Assembly: GCA_020543525.1 (NCBI GenBank)
Contig: JAHYIO010000036.1
Span: 2,294,001-2,358,000, forward strand
DNA from: Coriolopsis trogii
Taxonomy: Eukaryota; Basidiomycota; Agaricomycetes; Polyporales; Polyporaceae
Reading direction: 5' to 3'
DNA length: 64,000 nt
In this document: in pieces, positions 23,069 to 38,394 of the stretch
How positions within the stretch are numbered: the stretch's first letter is position 1
How the letters are laid out: the number at the start of each line of letters is the position of its first letter
Notes under the pieces: model-generated
The model's database searches: none
What the model was told of the DNA's origin: nothing
Seen by the model: the letters and a program-made list of their open reading frames with translations, nothing else
Translations under genes and position numbers: made by a program

Positions 23069-25354
23069 ATGGCGACCAATGAGCTGAAGAGGTTCACGCG
23101 TGAGGAGGTTGCGCAGGTGCGTTCTCGGTCCTATTGCACGCATACACGACGTCCTCATTCGGAGCTGATTTGATAGCACAACACGGAGGAGAGTCTGGTA
23201 CGTGTGGACGACAAGCACTGGAGATGCCACGACGCTCACACATGCCTCTAGTGGATCATTATCGACTCGAAGGTCTACGACGTTACACGATTCAGGAACC
23301 TCCATCCTGGAGGCTTGTCCGTCTTCATGGACGAGGGCATCCGTGAGTACTCTATATGCTCCATTCTCTGCGCGCGTAGGACCGATAGCAGCTCTGACTT
23401 TGCCCCCGCGTTCACACAGCTGGGGAGGACGCGACGGAGGCGTTCTTCGGCCTCCACCGTCATGAGGTCCTCGAGAGACCCCAGTACGCACGCTTGCAGA
23501 TCGGAGTCGTTGAGGGCGAGGAGCCCCAGATCGAGGGCGGGCGCATGCCCGGCAAGATCAGCAAGGTTCCCTACGCCGAGCCGTCCTGGCTCTCGGAGGG
23601 ATACCACAGTCCGTACTACAAGGAGGTGCGTCGTCTTTGGGTTCCGAGCACAGTCCCGATGTCCAAAAGAAGCGGACGTGCTAATGTGCGCTTCTTCCAC
23701 GCCGACATCGACGTGTGCGCGTGCGTGCGGTTTAGAGCCACAGGAAGCTGCAGAAGGCTGTCCGCGAGTTTGTCGACAATGTGATATTCCCCGACGCCCA
23801 GGAACGCGAGTTGGATGGCAAGCGCCCTTCCCAGGACGTCCTGGATAAAATGACGTGAGTGCAGTCAATCGTGGGTCCTGGTGGGCGTAACTGAAGGTGC
23901 CTATCAGCGAGGTGAACCTGCATGCGATGCGCATGGGCCCTGGCAAGCATCTGAAGGGTCTCACCCTCATGGGCGGTATCGTCTCGCCAGAGGAGGTGAG
24001 TTCGGGAACACTGAAGGCGTTTCGGACAGGAGTCTTGACACGCTTCTGCCGCTCTGCCCAACAGTTTGACTACTTCCACGAGCTGATCATCTCACAAGAG
24101 GTCGCACGGTGCGGTGCGCGTGGGTACGGCGACGGTCTGCAGTCGGGGTGCGTGATCGGCCTGCCGCCGGTGCTCAACTTTGGATCGGCGGAGCTGAAGG
24201 CGAAAGTCGTGCCTGAGGTGCTGAGCGCGAAGAAGTTCATCTGTCTGGCTGTTTCGGAGGCGTACGCGGGGAGCGACGTGTTTGGGCTGCAGACGACTGC
24301 GACGAAGACGGAGGACGGCAAGCACTGGATCATCTCCGGAACGAAGAAGTGGATTACGAACGGAACGTGAGTCCTTGAGTTGATGTTGGCGGAAGTAGGA
24401 TGCTGGATTGATCAGACTGTCGACACAGGTTCGCTGACTAGTAAGTTCAAGGCTATCGTCCAATGCGCCAAATGCTAACATGGCCACAGTTTTACGGTGG
24501 GCTGCAAGACCGAGGACGGGTTCACCGTCATTCTCGTCGAGCGGGGCGAAGGCGTCTCCACGAAGCAGATCAAGACGTCGTACTCCAGCTCGGCAGGTAC
24601 GGCGTACATCACATTTGACAAAGTGAAGGTGCCCGTAGAAAACACTCTCGGCGAGGAGGGAGGCGGCATTTTCGTCATGCTTTCCAACTTCAACCACGAG
24701 CGGTGGGTCATGTGCTGCACGTCCGCTCGCGGACAACGTCTGGTTGTGGAGGAGTGCCTGAAGTACGTGTGCTTTCTCCGGCCTTCTGTTCTCGCTATGC
24801 TAAGTTGACGCGCGATATTTCTCCATAGGTGGGTGAACCAACGTAAGGCGTTCGGGAAGCCATTGCATTCGCTCGCGGTCATCCGCAGCAAGCTCGCCGC
24901 GATGATCTCGCGCACGGAGAGCGTGCAGAACTGGCTCGAGAACATCACGTACCAGATGTGCAACATGGTGCGTCCGTTCTCGTACATTTGCATTTGTCAG
25001 ACGGTCTCATACGCCGACGACTGTTACAGTCGTACAAGGAGCAAGCGATGAAGCTCGCGGGACAGATCGCCTTCCTCAAGTCGTACAGCACACGGTGCGC
25101 ACAACTTACAGCCATGGACGCCGTCCAAATCTTTGGGGGCCGTGGCATCACGCAGACCGGCATGGGTCGTTTCATCGAACACGTGAGTGGCATTCGGGAA
25201 GTGCGCACCCTAGAGACGAGCTGACTCGGGTTCGCTTGTCTAGTACCACCGTACGGTCACGTTCGATGCGCTGCTTGGAGGCGCTGAAGACGTGTTGGCC
25301 GACCTGGGTGTCCGCCAGGCGATGAGGTCGATGCCGAAGAACGCACGGCTCTGA
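23069..25354 (+). CDS. Cytochrome b5 - acyl-CoA dehydrogenase fusion
   Basis: The start ATG at 23069 gives MATNELKRFTREEVAQ. Ten or so exons joined by short introns follow. Residues ~1-100 form a cytochrome b5 domain: WIIIDSKVYDVT, the heme ligand in LHPGG, and AFFGLHRHEVLE with the second His. After IGVVEGEEPQIEGG the acyl-CoA dehydrogenase begins, with RKLQKAVREFVDNVIFPD, LTLMGGIV, EVARCGARGYGDGLQSG, FICLAVSEAYAGSDVFGLQT, HWIISGTKKWITNGTFADY, then NFNHERWVMCC, NQRKAFGKPLHSLAVIRSKL, AMDAVQIFGGRGITQTG and a C-terminal RQAMRSMPKNARL. This is a flavin enzyme forming an acyl-CoA (or related) double bond, with an attached heme domain that could pass electrons. The fusion is known in fungi. It has no obvious targeting peptide; a peroxisomal signal is not clear. 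Ends at TGA 25354. Confidence 0.9.
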
Positions 25355-26159
25355 TTTGATGCGCCGGGGCGATAGCGTATTGCTGAGAGGACTGTTCGCT
25401 GTATACCACTTTCGCTTTGTTGTAATCCTGCATGGTCAAACAGATTGCCATATACAGATAATTGAAGTCGCCATACTATACCGTCCAGCTCAGGTTTCCT
25501 GAGGGATACTCGCCCCAATGATTAACATAAGCAGTCTATTCGTCCAGGATGCGCATTCTGGGTATGGTATCACTCTCTCACAGGATCCACAGGCTGAGTG
25601 TCGTCCTCGTCTCGCGCTTCCTCCTGGACATCTGCATAATTGGCGCGCTGGGACGAGAATGAGATCGACTGTAGCAATCTCTGCGCCTACCACTAAGGGT
25701 TCGGCGGTCTTCCTAGGGTCGCCGATGTGGGATAGTCAGTAGAGCGTCACTCGGTTCTTGGAGAGGAGCGTGTTCATTCATTGGCTTGTCGGACACGCAT
25801 GAATGGCTTGCGCCACTTGCCAGGCAGATCCGGAGTATGTTGTCTGGCTTGGCAGCGCGATCGATGGGCCATGTAGTAGCCATCCGGCCACCAGGAATCG
25901 GTGGAGGATCACCCTATATGAGAAAGTCATACACCTCATGGACAGATACCGTGAGTTATGGCGCCATAATTGACTTGTCTGAGAGAGAATCCAGGTGTAT
26001 TGATACATATCTGTACAAAACGGGTCTGTCCATTCAGCTTGTTGGAGTGCTAAAGGGGAAGGATATGAGGCACGGGTCCGAGAGGTACAATTCCAGTAGG
26101 GTTCAGCTACACACGAGTGCGATCAGTACGTGTCGTTCGACTTAGAGGTGCGCACCGGG
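25355..26159. other. Convergent intergenic region
   Basis: About 800 bp lie between the dehydrogenase and glutathione-transferase stop codons. The open frames are short and carry no motif I recognise; it presumably contains both 3' UTRs. Confidence 0.5.
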
Positions 26160-27508
26160 CTACGAGCGTACCTTCCTTGAGCCGTAGTAGCCCTCCTTGA
26201 TGTGATCGAACCTGCATGTCTCGGAGAAGGCGGGGTTGTTCCAGTACAGTTTGCGCAGCCACCTTCCGAATCGAGGAGTGTCAGGGGGCGGCTTGAGAGT
26301 GCGAGACGGTGAGGGCGGCTTACAGGTGGATCGCAGGGTATCCGTCGCGAATCGTGCGCAAGTTGCACTTGAACGCCCCGTGGTACGCAACGTCGAATCG
26401 GATCTGATGCCGCGGGGGCCGGGGAGAGTGTGTGAGTACGTAGCAACTTCAGGGCGGGAAACGGGACACAACGTACGATCGTCACGAAGAGCCGCACGTC
26501 TGCCTCGGTGAGTTGGTCGCTGACGAGGTAATCCTTGCCTGTCAAGATCTTCTCGAGACGGTCGAGCGAGTTGAAAAGAGGGACGACGGCGTCCTCGTAT
26601 GCCTTCTGAGTGGTAGCAAACCCGGATCGGTACACTCCGTCTGTGTTGATGGTCAGTTGAGATATGGGAAGGATACCGCAGAGCAAACGGGCGTACTGTT
26701 GACGGTCTCGTATACCCATCCATTGAGCTCATCGATCGCCTTGCGGTGATGCTCCGGGTAGAGGTCGAGGGCAGCTTTGTCCGCAGGGAGGAGGTCGTTG
26801 AAGGCGACGTTGAATATGCGGATGATTTCCGAACTTTCGTTATTGACGATGGTCTCGAGCTTCGTGTCCCACAGGACGGGAACGGTGAACCTGTCGGTTC
26901 CTATTGTGTCAGAACGCAGTAATCCATCATATATGGATGTCATGCACCGTCCGGAATAGTCGGGAGCTGCCCTGAGGTAAATCTCCTTGAGATAGCCCGA
27001 GTTGTAGAACGGTTCGTGCTCCGTGCCAGGGAAGGAGTCCTTTGTCGCGAACGGCCAACCGTTCTCCGTGAGGTGCGGTGCGGTTGCAGTCACCCCTGAA
27101 AGACGTATGCGAAGCAGTTAGAAGCTAAAAACAACTCTACATTCATATGCAGTGATGCGCACCTATGATATCCTCCAAACCCTTCAACTTGCGGACTATG
27201 AGCGTCCGTGTAGCCCATGCTATCCGTGGGACGTCAGTTCGCATTCTTGTTCATACACACATGCGGCGACGGATAGTACGCACGACAGCCATAGCTAACG
27301 AACAAGTGGTAGCGACCTGCGAGAGAAGTGTTAATTGCTCGTTGGTCCGAAGTGATAGGGAACACTTGCCCTTCTCAGGTTCAAACTGCCCTCCTTTCTC
27401 GATTGTCCGCCTGAACGACGACGGTGCGCGGTTGAAAGAACCGTCTGGGTTGATCACTCCCTTGAGGAGGTCGAAGGGCTTCTGAGCGCTATCCGTCTCG
27501 GTGGTCAT
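26160..27508 (-). CDS. Glutathionyl-hydroquinone reductase (Xi-class GST, Ecm4 type)
   Basis: The start at 27508 gives [17 protein letters not shown]. Then [48 protein letters not shown] is formed by splicing exons; the split codon gives the CPWA active-site motif of this class. Further exons carry [43 protein letters not shown] (the glutathione-site Glu-Ser), [17 protein letters not shown] and [16 protein letters not shown]. Next come [21 protein letters not shown] and [19 protein letters not shown], and the end is [14 protein letters not shown]. It reduces glutathionyl-hydroquinones, a reaction tied to aromatic and lignin-derived compound handling in wood-decay fungi. It is cytosolic by sequence. 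About 540 bp separate it from the divergent SelO gene. Confidence 0.9.
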
Positions 27509-28051
27509 CTTGTTGGCTGGAGCCTAGGGTGGAATGAGGGAAGTCACACTGGTGGAATGTTGCCTTAAGTACTGTAAAGTACCGGGCTCTGGGAACTTGT
27601 GGATTAGGCAAGTTTGTTCTGAATGAGGTGACCACCAACATGCGCTACAGCTACGCGAGACGCACCGGTAGCTTACTCATGCGTAGTAGTAGTACGAGAA
27701 CAGGGGATGTCATGCCCAGCCAGGTGATGAATCATACCTCCGCTTTGGCTCCGTAGGTTCATGATCAGTCTACCTGTAACCTGACTCCGGCCATCGACGC
27801 ACAGGAAAGAGTAAGAGGTAGTAATCGCAAGACAGCCTGTCGAACTATGGATGCGTCAGCTCTCTTGTTCTTTTTCCCAAAATACTTTCTTGTGGATGGA
27901 CTCGGAGTTGGAGTGTCGAGTGACACATGGTGGGCGGTGTCGTTTATGTATGTATGGGCGTCAAGGACGGTGAACAGCCGGCAATATGCGATGACGTCGG
28001 TGAGTGCGACTGTACACCCAGCAGCTGCTGACCGAACTTGCACGTCCACGC
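27509..28051. promoter_or_regulatory. Divergent promoter region between GST and SelO genes
   Basis: The region lies between the start codons of two divergent genes, so it must hold both promoters. I see no TATA box close to either start and no coding signal. The position is sequence-based and the role is inferred. Confidence 0.4.
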
Positions 28052-30920
<2,869 letters not shown>

Positions 30921-31136
30921 TTGTCTTCGTGTATTAATCCTGCGCACGACAACGACACACTCGCGAAGATCCGTGGACACGGTTGCTTTTCAGGACATAA
31001 TGACTAGGTCCGGGGCATGTTAAAATGCAATCCGAGGGCGTGTACGTTCCGGTGCTTCGATACAGGCTGCAGCAGCGGGATAGAATACAGTGCCATTTCG
31101 TTCCGAATTGTGATATACATCCAGCCTCGTCTATAC

Positions 31137-32876
31137 TCAAGTCGCGCTACCGAAGATCTGGTACCGTCTGCAGATACTGGGACCGACCTCGTCGTACTGC
31201 GCTTTCGTGTGGCAGAACGAGTAGAACTCGGGCTATATGTACGCCGTTAGCCCAATGACACGGAGAAACCAGATGTCAACTTACGAGGGAAGCAAGAAGG
31301 GATCCACCGAACCATACTGCATAGCTATGGGTTTGGCTTAGCGGGAAAGACCCAATACTGCACAGTTCAGGGACATACCGTTGACGCTTGTGAGAGATGA
31401 CTTCAACGTCCACACCGGATGACTGGTTACAATTGGTGAGCCAAACGGAATGATGAAATGCTGCAGTGAAGACGTACGCGAAGCTGACTGCCGCTGGCGG
31501 ACGCGTTCGCATCCAACCGACGGTCCACAATCTGTTTGAGATCACGCTTGAGGCGCTGACCGAAGTGTTGGAACATCGTAGAGCCGCCAGACAAGACGAT
31601 GTTCTGGCGGGTCGTCCTGTTAACACGATGAAAATGTACCAAAGTTCGGCAACTGACCTTGTAGAGGCCACGGCGAACGTCGATAGGCGATTGCTGGATG
31701 ACGCTATCCACAATCTCAGGGAGGGGGGTCAGGAAGTCGGAGGAGTTGATCTCGGGGTTGAAGAATATCTCGGGTGCAAGGAATCGCTCGTATCCGACGT
31801 CGATCTCGTATTTCTGCAGAGTCGATGAGGAGCTTGCGCATTGTATACAAGGGGCAGCACGACGTACCCGTCCCGTCACGGTGTGTTCTCCCTCGTATCG
31901 CGCAAAGTATTTGTACGGCTCCTGGTCGTACTTCCTGAACTCCTTCACGATATCCTGACACACGTAGCTGTACTGCTCTTTGACCTTCCCTGCCACCTTG
32001 AGATGGTCTTCGGGAGGTACGTTTGCCATCTCCCCACGCTCGCGCATCAGGTTGAGCACAAACTGTGTGATGTCGCGACCGGCGATGGGGATGTGTTTGA
32101 TGGCACTGCCGATGACGTACCCCTCAGCACATGGAATGACATGCGTGACACCGTCTCCGGAGTCAATGACGGTACCGGTCAGTGTGCGGTCGGTGACACG
32201 GTTCGAGGACCACGAGGCGGCGAGCGCGAGTACGGCCTGAACGGCGATGTACAGACCCTTTATGTTGAACGACTCGAAGAAGATCTCTGCAGTCTGCTCG
32301 CGGTTCTCGGGAGGGTTCAATGGGGGCTCAGTCTTTAGAGCACGCGGAATCGGAGGGAATCAGAGGATCACCCAGAGCGAGATGGGGTAGGTAACGCACC
32401 AGGAGGAAGTAGTGGTCCTCGGGCTCTGCGCGCAGGTACTTGAAGATCGTCTGCTCCCAGTAACGCTCCATATAGTCCCAGTTCTCAATCTGACCATGAC
32501 GGATGGGATAGTTGATGCCATAGCCAGGAGTCTGAGCATTCGCGAGGGCTTCATCCCCGATGAAGAAGTCCAGGTCTTCAACCCCGCGCTTTGACGCAAG
32601 ATGACCTGGCTTAGAAGGCACCGATGGACCCCTGCTTGCTTGCGAAGCCGGTCCTCGTGTGGCTATTGCGGTCGGAAACACACTGCAACGGACTTGAACA
32701 CATAGGCCGATGACATAGGCCTAGTTCCACTCACAATGACGGATCGGAGTTGCCGGCGAAGCTTGCGTGCAATGAAGGTGAGCATTTGGGATGAGCACAA
32801 CTGGGAAACAAACTACATACCCGACCTTAGAGAAGCCAGTACCATTGTCACAGATGATGGGGGCGAGAACGGACAT
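31137..32876 (-). CDS. ARP3: Actin-related protein 3, Arp2/3 complex
   Basis: The start at 32876 gives [19 protein letters not shown], the first phosphate-binding loop of the actin fold. Exons continue with [44 protein letters not shown] and [20 protein letters not shown]. Next are [22 protein letters not shown] (phosphate 2), [36 protein letters not shown] (adenosine motif) and [13 protein letters not shown], ending [11 protein letters not shown]. These distinguish Arp3 from actin (insert around [11 protein letters not shown]; terminal FGSAT). It nucleates branched actin filaments at endocytic patches. It is convergent with SelO, with about 215 bp between stops. About eight exons. Confidence 0.92.
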
Positions 32877-32981
32877 GGTCGTGCAGTACTCCCTCTTCGA
32901 TTCGCGCAGACTACGGACGTACAGACGCGACCGCGCGTATAAAGGCGTGATTGTAGGACAATAATTGCACCACTTCGACAT

Positions 32982-33055
32982 GGGTCGGTGGCGTAGTTGG
33001 TTATCGCATCTGTCTAACACACAGAAGGTCCTCAGTTCGAACCTGGGCCGACTCA
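32982..33055 (+). tRNA. tRNA-Val (anticodon AAC)
   Basis: A cloverleaf is readable. Acceptor stem GGGTCGG pairs with CCGACTC (one G-T). The D arm is GCG..CGC, the anticodon arm TCTGT-CTAACAC-ACAGA, and the T arm CTCAG-TTCGAAC-CTGGG. The discriminator base is A. There is no intron and no encoded CCA. It lies 105 bp upstream of the Arp3 start codon, on the opposite strand. Confidence 0.9.
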
Positions 33056-33277
33056 TGAATTTTGTTGTGTTGTGTTTTTGGGTTCATGCGAGCATTTGTT
33101 TCGACAGAAGGAGTTGTAACACGGCAGGTGTCAATGCTGCATGCAGCCCAAATGGATCATCGCCTACAAAGTCCATGCCGGGAGGTATCAAAATTAACTA
33201 TTTACAAGCTCTGACTGTTACTGACACCGACGGGCAGTCCTGCTGTCTGTCGTTTTGCCTATAGGTGAGCATCAGTC

Positions 33278-35204
33278 TTACTCTAGTATAACTTCACTCC
33301 ATCTATTGCCTACCGCTTCTATCAAGTCATCGTCGAGTACAGGGAGGTTCTCCAGGGGCTCGTTGTTCCACGTCGATACCGTCCACCGGTTTGGTGGGTT
33401 CTCAACGTATAGACAGAAATCCTCGGGAATGTACTGTCCATATTCCGACTGGAACTCAGCGCGAAGCAATCGCTCCTCTGCAACGTGCATGCGGATACAA
33501 CCCATGAGTGTGCCATTCTAGACCGAGAGGTAGCATCTTACCTTCAGTCATGGCGTCCAGCTGGGCCGTCATCGTCGCCACGATTCGCTGCGCCGCCTCG
33601 CGGTACTGTCTACGCCGGGCGAGCTCAAGAACGAGCTTACTGTACGCGTACTCGTACGAGGTGTATTTGTGATGGAGTTCCTCGAGCGGCCGGAGTTGCG
33701 CGTGGAGGAAGGAGAGGTGGTCAATGCTGTCGTTCTAAGTGGACCCTGTCCGTCAGGTCAAGATCGGCAGGAAGGGATGCACGACGTACCTCGACAGTCT
33801 GCTGACGCTCTAGCATTTCAGTCATGATGTCGCCTAGCTCGTCTAGGTCGTTGAGGATGCTGGTGTGCACATCGAGTCGTGCCTGTGCTTCCGACTTCGC
33901 TGTTAAAAGTTCCTCGCTGTTGTAAGCTGTTCAGTATATGTTCGTCAGAGTCACGAACGCAGAGAACTGGTACTGACTGGTAGCCCTCAATTGATTTTGC
34001 TCCATTCTCGAGCTCCGATATGATGACAGGCAACGTGTCTGCATCGTGGTTCATACCTGCACATAAAACCATTATGAATTTCCGATGCTAGTGTTGTTGT
34101 CCAACCGATCTGTACCTTGTATGTCCTCCTCGCCAAACTCTTCGCCTGCCTCGAAGTCGTGCATGGCGTTGAACATGTTATCGTAGTGATGCGCCAAGGA
34201 CTCCAGCTCGTCTGCCATCTTGACAGCCGTCGTCTCCTGAGCTGTGAATATGGTCTCGAACGAAGGCAAGGGCACGTCCCCAGGTATCATTGCCGTGATA
34301 GCGTCAATGGTTTTGGACAGGGATTCCGGGTAGTCTGAGGTGGTAGCGAGGATGTCCTGGGTATGACATCCGTATTCAATCGATGTCTTCGGGTGCGTAT
34401 GTACAGACTGCAACCACCTACATCGAGTTCTAACCGGTCCTTCTCGATAGTGTCCAGCAAGTCCTCGATAGCTCGCTCATTCACAAAGTCCCTCAAGGTC
34501 TTCCACTTGCTCCTCTCTGCATGCGCGCCCTTCTTGTCCTGTGCGTGTCTCGGGACAATGGGCGACCGATTTCGGATGGTGTCCGTCGGGCTCTGGCCCG
34601 GGCGCGGGCTCGGGCTCGAGCGTGGAGGACCGAATGGGGTTGTGTCGTCTTCGGCGTTCTGCTCCCCTTCGTCATCCGAGTTATTCTGGCTCCCAAATGG
34701 CGAAGAGTCGGCGGATACAGTGTGGAAGTCTGGCGGCACCACCTGCCTACCTAAGGACTCCAGGACGGTGTCGAGGGCATCTGTGCGCTTGTTGCGAATG
34801 TTGTCCCATTCCTATTCAACGCACATCGCCCGACGCAATTCAGAGTGATGGAAGAGTGTGGGAGAAGTATGGGGCGCACCTCAACTTGTCTCTCCAGTTC
34901 CGAACGCTTCTGCTCGATGCTCTTGGCCACTTGCCCTGCCAGCTTTGAGTTGTTCCGCGTCAGCATTCATGCTATAGCGAGAAGTGGCGAGAGGACGCAC
35001 CTTGAGCTGATGAAGTACAGCTTCAGACATCCACCTCACTTGCGCATCTAGCGCAAGCACGTCCACTGCGGTCTGTGCGGAAGCCGCAGAAACCGAGCTT
35101 GCATGGACGCAAAGTTCCTGGCCCTGCTGAAGTGCCTTCTTTGCCTGTAACACCAAAGAGACGATATGAGGTTGCTCTGCTTGAGCGGTCGGAGAAGATG
35201 ACAT
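33278..35204 (-). CDS. ATG17: Autophagy scaffold protein Atg17
   Basis: The start at 35204 gives MSSSPTAQAEQPHIVSLVLQ. The next residues, QAKKALQQGQELC, are typical of the Atg17 N-terminus. The following exons are helical: ALDAQVRWMSEAVLHQLK, LAGQVAKSIEQKRSELERQV and RTDALDTVLESLGRQVVP. Then comes a Ser/Pro/Asp linker (PFGSQNNSDDEGEQNAED) and ERAIEDLLDTIEKDRLELD. Later exons carry FTAQETTAVKMADELESLAHH, SIDHLSFLHAQLRPLEELHHKYTS, and the conserved LLRAEFQSEYGQYIPEDFC and PPNRWTVSTW. Atg17 is an elongated coiled scaffold that organises the Atg1 kinase complex at the start of autophagosome formation. It has no enzyme motif. The start follows the family N-terminus; an earlier in-frame leader is open but not conserved-looking. 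Middle splice sites are approximate. Confidence 0.85.
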
Positions 35205-35455
35205 AAGCGGATGAGGGAATGTGAAGTTTGGCGTTGAGGGTTCTGCGTCGGAGAACAAGATGCAAACCAAAGGTTTAGTAGGTTTAGTAGCCGGGGCCCC
35301 GAGTGCAAGATGAGTTGCGAACATAGGCGCCCATGGCGTAGCGAGATCGATCGGGACGCATGCGATCACGATCTGTGGATGTGACGATGTGGGGTTGACT
35401 CTGCTCCTGCGCCAGGTTAGAACTTCTTCGGCAGGCTCCTCCGAGTCAAACCATG

Positions 35456-35768
35456 CACGACGGGCAAGGGGCTGAAGCCGGGTAAGGGGAAATGTGTCGG
35501 AAATGCATCTGCAAGCTATACTTTCCCACGACGTCCAACCACTTTCCAGGCATTGAGATATTTAGCCTTGCAGTAGCATATCGGTTCAATTTCCGCCGGC
35601 AGGGCAGCCATGGACATTTTCTAGGTGACAGAAATTGAACCGATATGCTACTGCAAGGCTAAATATCACAATGCCTGGAAAGTGGTTGGACGTCGTGGGA
35701 AAGTATAGCTTGCAGATGCATTTCCGACACATTTCCCCTTACCCGGCTTCAGCCCCTTGCCCGTCGTG
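35456..35768. repeat. Fold-back element: 138-bp near-perfect inverted repeat
   Basis: The left arm is 35456-35593, the right arm 35631-35768, and the spacer 35594-35630. Base by base, the arms are reverse complements with a single mismatch (GAGATATTT against the complement GTGATATTT). The outer ends are CACGACGGGC and GCCCGTCGTG. The bases just outside are ATG on both sides, which could be a 3-bp target-site duplication. No ORF of note lies inside. It lies 250 bp upstream of the Atg17 start and 93 bp upstream of tRNA-Leu. This is most consistent with a small non-autonomous DNA transposon; a hairpin RNA source or an assembly artefact are alternatives. Confidence 0.85.
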
Positions 35769-35861
35769 ATGAACGCATCTCTTCTCACACATCTCGTCCT
35801 AAAGCTCTACCTCATCCGTGGTCTTGCTGAATATACTGCACGTTGAAACTTGTGTATGCAT

Positions 35862-35941
35862 GGTGAGATGGCCGAGCGGTCTAAGGCGCCAGACTAAGGA
35901 TCTGGTCCGAAAGGGCGTGGGTTCGAATCCCACTCTCATCA
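35862..35941 (+). tRNA. tRNA-Leu (anticodon AAG)
   Basis: Acceptor GGTGAGA pairs with TCTCATC (one G-T). The D arm is GCCGAGCGGTCTAAGGC, the anticodon arm CCAGA-CTAAGGA-TCTGG, and a long variable arm, TCCGAAAGGGC, marks a class II tRNA. The T arm is GTGGG-TTCGAAT-CCCAC. There is no intron and no encoded CCA. Confidence 0.92.
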
Positions 35942-36202
35942 TATGTTTTTGGCTCCTTACGAGCCCGCTTTGAAGTACTCGAATTGAGTTCTACGTATGG
36001 CGCTCTAGAGTTTGCAGTCCTTTACCGGGCAGCGTGTCTACCTGATTCCGAGATCACTCACGACTGCTAAAGCCATAGGACAGCTCTTGCTCACATCTGC
36101 CAGCCTTACTCGTCCCGCTTTTGTTAGGCGATCACAACACTCTCGAACTCCCACCCAAAGAGACGTTCACAGCTTAAGTCCCCTCCCTTTGCTTGCTCTC
36201 CG

Positions 36203-37955
<1,753 letters not shown>

Positions 37956-38394
37956 GTAGTAAATGAGGCAGCCAAGAGCATACACGAACTTCCAGGGATT
38001 CCGCGGCAAGATGCCCAATTTGAGTGTGGATTTGAATGTAAGACAGAATGGTAGTTTGTATGAATGAAGAGCGACGTTTGTATCAAAACCTCCCGTTGCG
38101 GGCATGTATTCGCCATCTGGGTGTTGCGTTTCCAGCGAAACGCAGAAGATGAGCAACCGTGTTCTTGGACTCCGGATAGAGCGACACCTAGAGAATTGTT
38201 TATCCTTATTTGTAAGCTACCCAATCAGGCAGGGCTTTGCCCTTTTTAGGACTTGGGAGGGGCTAACGTCATAGGGGCCGTCATGCGAGACGCGTCTTGG
38301 AGAGTGTTGAGCGAGCGGTGCGTCAGCGACTGGGCTGCAGCGGTCAGTATATATACCATGGACTCACTTCAGCCCATCGCGTCCAACTCTCGAC
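37956..38394. other. Intergenic region upstream of mannose-6-phosphate isomerase
   Basis: About 440 bp, holding the 3' end of the peptidase transcript and the promoter of the isomerase. No other gene is seen. Confidence 0.5.
38348..38355 (+). promoter_or_regulatory. TATA-like box of the isomerase gene
   Basis: TATATATA lies 40-47 bp upstream of the ATG at 38395. An out-of-frame ATG at 38358 lies so close to it that it is probably upstream of the transcription start, which supports 38395 as the real start. Confidence 0.4.

Noticed and set aside
28004..28006. SelO start at 28004
   Set aside because: The codon is GTG; the first in-frame ATG is 28052, which is accepted as more likely.
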